Both the position numbers and the translations under genes were made by a program. From NCBI RefSeq assembly GCF_004103825.1, contig NZ_RYFI01000013.1:34993-98992 (forward strand): a stretch of DNA of 64,000 bases, given 5' to 3'. Position 1 is the stretch's first letter, and every line of letters starts with the position of its first letter. The notes beneath the pieces were generated by a model. It was given only the letters and a program-made list of their open reading frames with translations, did no database searches and was not told where the DNA came from. This stretch comes from Hansschlegelia zhihuaiae (GTDB taxonomy: Bacteria > Pseudomonadota > Alphaproteobacteria > Rhizobiales > Methylopilaceae). This document shows positions 55,634 to 64,000 of the stretch, piece after piece.

Positions 55634-55849
55634 TCATCTGCTGACAAAGCCCATGTCCCAAGCGCAATTTCCAAGCGGCTCCCGCCCGACGCCGCCGGCA
55701 TCCCGATGCACAACAAAGCCTCTCCGGGCGAGGGAGAAGCCGTGGGAGTCGACCTGGCTGGACTCGAGCGACCTTTCCAGCGCGCCCGCCCGCGACGCGA
55801 AGGCTGCCGAAAACGACACGATCGCGACAAGTCCACGGAAGCGGGTCAT
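55634..55849 (-). CDS. Possible small exported protein
   Basis: A 71-residue frame beginning with a plausible signal peptide ([20 protein letters not shown], cleavage about residue 23) and a mature part of no recognised family. It lies in a decayed region opposite an open frame on the other strand, with only a weak GTGAGAA upstream, so it may be chance. Confidence 0.22.
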   Translation of the reverse strand: MTRFRGLVAIVSFSAAFASRAGALERSLESSQVDSHGFSLARRGFVVHRDAGGVGREPLGNCAWDMGFVSR

Positions 55850-55875
55850 TTCTCACGCCATTCGATCGCGGCTCT

Positions 55876-56022
55876 GAGGCCGCCCATGAGAGCGAGCGTT
55901 ACCTGCCGTCGCTCCTGACCAAGATCGAGGCCATCCTCGACGAGAACGGGCTCGGCGGCGAACCGATCACCATCCGGATGAGCGGCTGTCCCAACGGCTG
56001 CTCGCGCCCCTACGTCGCCGAA
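55876..56022 (+). pseudogene. Fragment of sulfite reductase hemoprotein (cysI)
   Basis: About 49 codons read as [20 protein letters not shown], then [20 protein letters not shown] and RPYVAE. This is the conserved C-terminal siroheme/[4Fe-4S] region of CysI, including the CPNGC pair. Similarity stops abruptly on both sides, and the other two cluster cysteines (expected upstream) are absent. It is an internal gene fragment left by rearrangement. Confidence 0.75.
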
Positions 56023-56503
56023 GGATGGAGCATTCTGGTGCGTTATGCACCCAGCGGGACGCGACGGTCGATGATTCACGCCCGGCTGCCGACGGCCGGA
56101 CCGGCGAATTGAAGGCGCCGCCGCAGAAAAGCGAGGACGCGACAGGATCTTTAGCCGGCCGGAGGCGCACCGAGCGGCAGCCTGTCAGCCTGCCGCCAAG
56201 CGATCGTAAGACGTGTGTCGATGTCCATCACAATGAGATTTCAGGCCAGAGCCGCCATTGAAGCTGGCCGGTGACGGCGCGTTTCGCCCCCTCGAACCGG
56301 CGGGGTCGCTATAGTTCTCCTGATAAGTCGGCTTTGATCTGCGGGGCGCGAGCCCGCGTGTTGTAAGAACGACGCGCCCGACCCGATCGTCGCACGCCGT
56401 CTTTTTTACCCCCTTGCGCGCGGTGCGAGAATCCGCGCCACTCTCGCAACTGCTTTCGTTGTGCGCGACGCCGGTTGCGTTCGATGGGCGTCGGGGGAAC
56501 GGC
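56023..56503. other. Non-coding stretch before RTX gene 1
   Basis: 481 bases between the cysI fragment and the first RTX gene. No supported gene. The T-run around 56402-56407 and lower GC from 56300 suggest the RTX promoter lies near the end of this stretch. Confidence 0.4.
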
Positions 56504-58648
56504 GTGGCGAAGATCAAGGGCGCGGACGGCGACGACTCCCTGGTCGGCGTCGAGGATGAACCCAACGCCATTTACGGGCGGGACGGGGCCGACACGCTGG
56601 TCGGCGGCGAATGGTCCGACACGCTCTATGGCGGGACCGGCGACGACCGCCTGCTGTCGGGCGGCTATGTCTCGAACAAGCTGCTCGGCGGCGCCGGGGC
56701 CGACACGCTGATCGCGGATGTCGGCGATCTCTACGGCTCCGACATCCTGCGCGGCGGCGCCGACGCCGACCTGCTGATCGGCGGCCGCGCCGACACGCTG
56801 GAAGGCGGCTCGGGCGACGACGTCATCGAATGCTTCGAGTCGGAGAACCACGCCTCCGGCGGCTCCGGCGACGATTTGGTCAGCGTGAGCGAGCCCTTCG
56901 TCGGTTTCTTCGACGGCGGGACCGGCTTCGACACTTTTGAGGCCGGCGGCGACCTGATCGCCGAGATCTCGAACTTCGAATTGCTCCGCGCGACGTCGGC
57001 CGTCACCGCGACGGCGGACGGCATCGAGGGCTTCGACAGGATCGAGCTGGCCGGAGAGGCGGCCGGCTCGCTCCTTGACCTGACGATCTTAACATCCGGG
57101 GCGAGCAGTGGCGTCCTCGATCTTTCGGACGAACTCGGGGAGCTGTCGGTTCGTCTCCACGTGTCGCTCTTCGGGGAGGTCATCACGGTCGGCGCCGGCG
57201 ACGACGTCGTCGAATCCTATGCGGGCTATCACACGATGTTCGGCGGCGCGGGCGACGACGCGCTGCGGGTGCGCTCCGGAAGCGTCACCATGCATGGCGG
57301 CATGGGCGACGACGGCCTGACCTCCAGCGATGGCGACGACCTGCTCGACGGCGGCGAGGGCAATGACCGTCTGTCCGGCGATGACGGGATGGACACGCTG
57401 CTCGGCGGCGACGGCGACGACTTCATCGCCTCTTGGAAGTCCTTCGTGGTCGAGGTCGACGCGGGCGCCGGCGACGACGCCGTCAGGCTGAACGTCTATG
57501 CCGATGTCGGGACCGGCGAGGTCGAGGGCGGCGACGGCTTCGACACGCTGATCGCTAAGGGAGAGCTGGCGAAATTCACGCTCAGCGGGCTGGAGCGTCT
57601 CGAGACGCTATCGCGTGTGCGCGCGACCGTCGAGCAGTTCGCGTCCTTCGAGGAGATCGCCGGCGCGTCCGAGGACAGGAGAGCGGTGCTTGCGCTCGAA
57701 GGCGCCGGCTCGCTCGACCTGACGGGAAAGACCGACGGCCTCGGCGTCTCGGTAGCGGGCTCCGGCGGAGACGACCAAATCTTCGCCGGCTCCGGCGACG
57801 ACATCCTGCGCGGGCGGAACGGCGACGACCTGCTGAATGGCGGCGCGGGCGCGGACCGCCTGATCCTCGACGCGGGCCGCGACACGCTGGACGGCGGGTC
57901 CGGCGACGACGTCTTCGACTGCGCCGGCGACGCGCGCGCCGTGGTCATTGGCGGCGACGGGGTGGACACGCTGAGGGTCGAGGGCAGCCTCTCGCGCCTG
58001 AAGGTGCAGGGGGTCGAAGTGCTGGACGTGGTCCGCGGCCCGTTCAGCGCGAGCGCCGACCAGTTCGAAAGCTTCGACGCGATCATCGCCTCGAAGGGAG
58101 TTCCGGACGGGCCCCTGAGGCTGACGCTGACCGGGGCCGGGGAGCTCGACCTGTCCCGCCAGCTCGACGGCCGCGCCGTGAGCCTCACGGGGTCGCAGGG
58201 CGACGACGCGCTCGCGACCTCCGGCGGCGCGGACGCGGTCCGGGGCGGCAAGGGCGACGATGCGATCGACGGCTCGGCCGGCGACGACACGCTGTCTGGC
58301 GACGGCGGCGCGGACACGCTCACGGGCGGCGAGGGAGGCGACGCGTTCCTGTTCTCGGCCGCGCTGTCGAACCGCAGCTTCGACGTGGTGGCGGATTTCG
58401 AAAGCGGGTCCGACGTCATCCGGCTGGACGCGAAGGTCTTCGACGGTCTGGGCCGGGGGCCGCTCGCCGAGGGTGCGTTCAAGGACCTCGCGCAAGGCGC
58501 GTTCGACGCCGACGACCGGATCCTCTTCGACCGGGCCGCCGGCGCGCTGTTTTTCGACGCCGACGGCGCCGGCGCGGCCAACGCCGTGTTGTTCGCCGAA
58601 CTCCGGGGCGCGCCGGCGCTGTCCTGGGAAGACTTCCTGATCGTCTAG
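56504..58648 (+). CDS. RTX calcium-binding repeat protein 1
   Basis: About 714 residues almost entirely of GGxGxDxUx-type nonapeptide blocks (GGTGDDRLLSGG, GGEGNDRLSGDDG, GGSGDDVFDC). The blocks alternate with three copies of an ~85-residue module (about 56917-57190, 57528-57780, 57951-58200) marked by L.GLE.L...ATA.QF.SF..I and LDLS. The C-terminus (FDVVADFESGSDVIRLDAK core DVVADFESGSDVI; ALSWEDFLIV) is serralysin-type, suggesting type I secretion without a cleaved signal. No catalytic domain is present. GTG 56504 chosen with GGGGGAAC upstream; a TTG at 56414 is possible. Confidence 0.85.
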   Translation: MAKIKGADGDDSLVGVEDEPNAIYGRDGADTLVGGEWSDTLYGGTGDDRLLSGGYVSNKLLGGAGADTLIADVGDLYGSDILRGGADADLLIGGRADTLEGGSGDDVIECFESENHASGGSGDDLVSVSEPFVGFFDGGTGFDTFEAGGDLIAEISNFELLRATSAVTATADGIEGFDRIELAGEAAGSLLDLTILTSGASSGVLDLSDELGELSVRLHVSLFGEVITVGAGDDVVESYAGYHTMFGGAGDDALRVRSGSVTMHGGMGDDGLTSSDGDDLLDGGEGNDRLSGDDGMDTLLGGDGDDFIASWKSFVVEVDAGAGDDAVRLNVYADVGTGEVEGGDGFDTLIAKGELAKFTLSGLERLETLSRVRATVEQFASFEEIAGASEDRRAVLALEGAGSLDLTGKTDGLGVSVAGSGGDDQIFAGSGDDILRGRNGDDLLNGGAGADRLILDAGRDTLDGGSGDDVFDCAGDARAVVIGGDGVDTLRVEGSLSRLKVQGVEVLDVVRGPFSASADQFESFDAIIASKGVPDGPLRLTLTGAGELDLSRQLDGRAVSLTGSQGDDALATSGGADAVRGGKGDDAIDGSAGDDTLSGDGGADTLTGGEGGDAFLFSAALSNRSFDVVADFESGSDVIRLDAKVFDGLGRGPLAEGAFKDLAQGAFDADDRILFDRAAGALFFDADGAGAANAVLFAELRGAPALSWEDFLIV

Positions 58649-58699
58649 ACGGCGCCGAAGCACGCGCCGGACGCGCCGATCGCCGACGAGAGTGGTGGC

Positions 58700-61081
58700 A
58701 TGACGGACATTGTTGGCGGCGAGGGCGACGATTCGCTCGAGGGCGTGTGGAGCGAGTCCGACAGCATCCGCGGGCTCGGCGGCGACGACACGCTGGTGGC
58801 GATCGGCTGGAGCGACACGCTCGACGGCGGCGAGGGCGACGACGAGCTCCGCTCCGGCGGGCATGACGGCGACCTGCTGATCGGGGGCGACGGCGCCGAC
58901 ACGCTGATCGGCTATTTCGATGACGTCTCCATCTCCGATCTGCTGCGCGGAGGAGACGGCGACGATCTGCTGATCGGAGGCGGTTTCGACACGCTCGACG
59001 CCGGCGACGGCGACGACACGCTCAGGGCGTCTGAAAACTGGAACTGGGCGTCGGGGGGCGACGGCGACGACATCATCGAGATCGAGTACTTCTATGGCGG
59101 CGTCATCATCGGCGGGGAGGGCTTCGACCGGCTGATCGGCAGCGGCGAGCTCTATGGATGCGAGCTGTCGGGCGTCGAGGTCCTCGAGGTCGTGGGCGGG
59201 GTCTCGGCGACCGCCGAGCAGCTGGAGAGCCTCGACCGCATCGAAAGCCACGAGAGGAACGGCGACGAGCTGATCAGCATCCGGATCGGCGAGCAATCCG
59301 CCGACCTTTCCGACGAGCTCGGGGACCTGGCCGTCCACATCCACGGCGCCAGCTCGGTGGTCACGGGCGGCGGCGACGACTGGATCGAGATGGCGCGCAA
59401 GGCCGATGGCGGCGCCGGCGACGACACCATCGAGGGCGGGTCAGGGGAGGATCGGGTCGCGTTCAGGGGCGCGGAGGGCGACGACAGCCTGCGCACCCAG
59501 GCGGAGATCGCCTCGCTCGATGGCGGCGCCGGCGACGACGCGCTGTCCGCATGGGGCGGGCGCCGCCACGCGCTCAGCGGCGGGGATGGCCAGGACGCCA
59601 TCTCGTCCTCCTTCGCGAGGGTGCTGGCGATCGATGGCGGGGCGGGCGACGACGTCGTCGACGTCAGGGCCCGCGCCGACGGAGGCGCGCTCCACGGCGG
59701 AGAGGGCGACGACCGGCTGGTCGCGGTGGGCGACATAAGCGAGCTCACGGTCGACGGTTTCGAGACCCTCGCGACCCGGGGCTTCGTCTGGGCCACGAAC
59801 GCCCAGTTCGAGGCCTTCGAGACCATTTCGGGGCGCGTCCGGGGTTCGCTCGCGAAGATCGCGATGGCCGAGACCGTGGCGCTCGATCTGTCCGCGCAGC
59901 TGAAGGGCGGCGGAGCGTTCATCATCGGCTCCGCGGGCGACGACACGATCTTCGGGGCAGAGGGCGACGACGTCGTGCGGGGCGCCGAGGGCGACGATCT
60001 GGTCGATGGCGAGGCGGGCGACGACCGGCTGATCGCGAGCGCCGGCGTCGACACGCTTTCGGGCGGCGAGGGCGACGACGCCTTCGAGGTCGGACGGCGG
60101 TCCCGCGGCGTCCTGGATGGCGGGGCCGCGACGGACACGCTGCTCGGCGGCAACGACCTGACCGGCCTGTCCCTCGCCAGCATCGAAGTCCTCGACACGC
60201 GCGGCGGCTATGTCGAGGCGACGGCCGAGTTCTTCGAGAGTTTTGAGACGATCCTCGCCTCGGCATCCGGTTTGCCCGTCAATCTCGCGCTGTCGAAGGC
60301 CGGCGACCTCGACCTGTCGGCGCAGCTCTCGGGCCATGACGCGCGGGTGTTCGGGTCCGGGGGCGCGGACGCCGTCCGCACGTCGGGAGGCGTCGACCGG
60401 ATCGAGGGCGCGGACGGGAACGACACGATCGACGGCTCGGGCGGGAACGACTACCTGACCGGCGACGAAGGAGCCGACGTTCTCATCGGCGGCGAGGGGC
60501 GAGACAGCCTGGAGGGCGGCTCCGGCGACGACCTCTATGTCATCGATGCTGACGACTATAGGATCAGGGAGATGACGTTCGGCGGCGGCGACACCGTGCG
60601 GGCGTCGTTCAGCTACACGCTGAAAACGAATTTCGAGAACCTTGAGCTGGCTGGCTCCGACGATCTGTCAGGAACCGGAAGGTCCGGCGCGAATCGCATC
60701 GCCGGCAACGACGGCGACAACATCCTCGACGGCCGCAACGGCGATGACACGCTCGAGGGCGGAGCGGGGCGCGACAGCTTCCTGTTCACGAGCGCCCTGT
60801 CGGGCCGGAACGTGGACGAGATCGCCGACTTCCGCCCCGGCGAGGACGTCATCGCGCTCGATTGGTCCGTGTTCGCCGGTCTCGTCGAGGGCGCGCTGAA
60901 GAAAAGCGCGTTCAAGGACATCTCAACCGGCGAGCCCGATAGAAATGATCGTATTCTTTATGACGCGGAGAGCGGCAGCCTTTACTTCGACATCGACGGC
61001 AAAGGCTCGGCCGAGGCCTCGCTGTTCGCTATCCTGAACGGCGCTCCTGCGCTCTCGGCGGACGATTTACTGATTGTATAG
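58700..61081 (+). CDS. RTX calcium-binding repeat protein 2
   Basis: A 793-residue paralogue of the preceding protein, 51 bases downstream. It begins directly in repeats (GGEGDDSLEGVW) and has the same alternating design with three modules (about 59110-59380, 59697-59945, 60119-60370). It differs by an extra segment near the end (FSYTLKTNFENLELAGSDDL core NFENLELAGSDDLSG) common in RTX proteins, then a closing block ending ALSADDLLIV. No transporter (HlyBD-TolC-like) genes are adjacent. Role unknown: surface layer, adhesion or calcium-dependent matrix are options. Confidence 0.86.
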   Translation: MTDIVGGEGDDSLEGVWSESDSIRGLGGDDTLVAIGWSDTLDGGEGDDELRSGGHDGDLLIGGDGADTLIGYFDDVSISDLLRGGDGDDLLIGGGFDTLDAGDGDDTLRASENWNWASGGDGDDIIEIEYFYGGVIIGGEGFDRLIGSGELYGCELSGVEVLEVVGGVSATAEQLESLDRIESHERNGDELISIRIGEQSADLSDELGDLAVHIHGASSVVTGGGDDWIEMARKADGGAGDDTIEGGSGEDRVAFRGAEGDDSLRTQAEIASLDGGAGDDALSAWGGRRHALSGGDGQDAISSSFARVLAIDGGAGDDVVDVRARADGGALHGGEGDDRLVAVGDISELTVDGFETLATRGFVWATNAQFEAFETISGRVRGSLAKIAMAETVALDLSAQLKGGGAFIIGSAGDDTIFGAEGDDVVRGAEGDDLVDGEAGDDRLIASAGVDTLSGGEGDDAFEVGRRSRGVLDGGAATDTLLGGNDLTGLSLASIEVLDTRGGYVEATAEFFESFETILASASGLPVNLALSKAGDLDLSAQLSGHDARVFGSGGADAVRTSGGVDRIEGADGNDTIDGSGGNDYLTGDEGADVLIGGEGRDSLEGGSGDDLYVIDADDYRIREMTFGGGDTVRASFSYTLKTNFENLELAGSDDLSGTGRSGANRIAGNDGDNILDGRNGDDTLEGGAGRDSFLFTSALSGRNVDEIADFRPGEDVIALDWSVFAGLVEGALKKSAFKDISTGEPDRNDRILYDAESGSLYFDIDGKGSAEASLFAILNGAPALSADDLLIV

Positions 61082-61084
61082 GAA

Positions 61085-61818
61085 AACTGGAAGCGGCGCG
61101 CCTGCGGGCTGATCGGGATGGAGCCGAAGACGTATCGCTATGCGTCAGTCCGGCCGGACGACGCCGGCGTCAGAGCGCGCCTGCGAGCGCTGGCTGCGGA
61201 ACGCCGGCGCTTCGGCTATCGCCGCCTCCACATCCTGCTGCGGCGGGAGGGCGTCGTCCTCAATCACAAGAAGCTCTTCCGGCTCTATCGAGAGGAAAGG
61301 CTGACGGTGAGGAGGCGCGGCGGACGCAAGCGCGCGCTCGGCACGCGAGCTCCGATGACGCTGCCGCAGGGGCCGAACCAGCGCTGGAGTCTCGACTTCG
61401 TGTCCGACGTTCTGGCGGATGGGCGGCGGTTCCGGGTGCTGGTCGTCGACGACTTCACCCGGGAGTGCCCGGCGCTCGTGGCCGACGCCTCGCTGTCCGG
61501 ACGGCGGGTCGCTCGTGAGCTCGACAGGCTCGTCGAGTTGCGCGGCTGCCGCTGATCATCGTCTCGGACAACGGACCGAGCTGACGTCGCACGCCACGCT
61601 GCAGTGGCAGGAGGAGCGCGGCGTCGGTTGGCATTACATCGCGCCGGGGAAGCCGCAGCAGAACGGCTTGGTTGAAAGCCTCAACGGGCGCTTCCGGGAC
61701 GAATGCCTCAACGAGCACGTCTTCCGCAGCTTGCCGGCCGCCCGTCGTATCGTCGAAGCTTGGCGGATCGACTAACAATCTTCACCCGGCCGCACACGAG
61801 CCTCGGCGGTAAACCTGA
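61085..61818 (+). mobile_element. Decayed IS3-family insertion sequence (orfB remnant)
   Basis: Starts four bases after the RTX 2 stop with KRRACGLIGMEPKTYRY, the start of an IS3-family OrfB; orfA is absent. The integrase core follows: RRFGYRRLHILLRREGV, WSLDFVSD (first Asp). The frame breaks near 61545-61580, where DNGTEL needs a base not present, continues as HYIAPGKPQQNGLVESLNG (Glu) in another frame, and breaks again near 61773 before the RPHTSLGG end. With three frames needed it cannot be active. Terminal repeats were not found. Confidence 0.85.
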
Positions 61819-61835
61819 GTTTGCAGGAAAGTGTT

Positions 61836-61911
<76 letters not shown>

Positions 61912-62080
61912 ACCGGGGTGCGGTCCTCGTTCAAATCCGCGGCGTTGGGAGCCGCGCGAGGACCGGACGTCTAGTTTCGCGCCCTGGCTGCGGGAGCGCC
62001 GCCGGAGGGCCCGGCGGAAGGGCGCTCCGAACCTTTAGGGCCGGCGCGCCGCGAACGAGAACCACAGTTCGAAATGCGGT

Positions 62081-64000
<1,920 letters not shown>

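Noticed and set aside
57496-60337. Ser/Pro-rich and other minus-strand frames across the RTX genes
   Set aside because: Shadows of Gly/Asp-rich repeats with no signal peptide or domain.
56504-61081. CRISPR-like repetition of GGCGGCG.GACGAC at DNA level
   Set aside because: The repeats are irregular and in frame, and encode GGxGxD nonapeptides; there are no uniform spacers or cas genes.

Overview
The window is GC-rich alphaproteobacterial chromosome, most likely from the order Hyphomicrobiales (Rhizobiales). Support: a Porin_2-type outer-membrane porin, a TIGR02300 (FYDLN acid domain) gene divergent from a class II aroA, a RegB/RegA pair next to a cyo quinol oxidase, FixL/FixJ-like signalling genes, and dispersed palindromes of the rhizobial type. 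Most of it is accessory catabolic and regulatory DNA. Housekeeping genes appear only at the right end (tRNA-Ala, TIGR02300 gene, aroA).

Layout. (1) 1-7202, minus strand: a nearly complete Nit1C-type cluster read from nitB (7202) down to an LnmK/Pnap_2097-like gene cut by the left edge: Sll0783-like protein, Nit6803-type nitrilase, variant radical SAM enzyme, GNAT acetyltransferase, AIR-synthase-like protein, glycosyltransferase, MSMEG_0570 protein and flavin monooxygenase. Nit1C clusters are known from cyanide assimilation. A divergent MocR regulator (7501) faces it across an intergenic region with repeated CAGTCAAT boxes. (2) 8884-17060: allophanate hydrolase with a Dpp-type ABC importer and a divergent GntR/FCD regulator. 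(3) 17285-31596: an IclR-headed catabolic operon (Zn dehydrogenase, FAD subunit and split Mo/Fe-S hydroxylase, DctA, ThDP enzyme, aldehyde dehydrogenase, IlvD/Edd sugar-acid dehydratase) followed by a porin. A 13-bp motif is shared between the IclR and porin promoters. (4) 31864-40228: MHS-type transporter, then cyoABCD, SURF1, regB and a regA broken by an in-frame TAG. (5) 40411-43907: AraC regulator and two exported alpha/beta hydrolases. (6) 43998-47873: two histidine kinases, a FixJ-type regulator, a lone receiver and a small secreted protein. Three copies of AAACCTnyGTATGAT lie upstream of its transcription units. (7) 48289-55211: aconitase X pair, HutC-type GntR, two orphan TctC binding proteins, an enolase-superfamily dehydratase and an FCD-type GntR. 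(8) 55212-61835: a scarred region with remnants of a DUF4166-like gene and cysI, two tandem RTX proteins and a decayed IS3-family transposase ending against tRNA-Ala(GGC). (9) 62081-64000: TIGR02300 gene and aroA.

How the parts fit. Regions 1 and 2 both deal with small nitrogen compounds. Region 3 looks like a complete uptake-to-central-metabolism route for a polyhydroxylated or carboxylated carbon source, but its substrate cannot be read from sequence; it is the best candidate for an undescribed pathway. Regions 4 and 6 concern redox or environmental sensing. The most checkable new observations are the three-copy motif of region 6, the shared IclR/porin motif, the split molybdopterin subunit, the regA nonsense codon, and a roughly 85-residue repeated module in the RTX pair.
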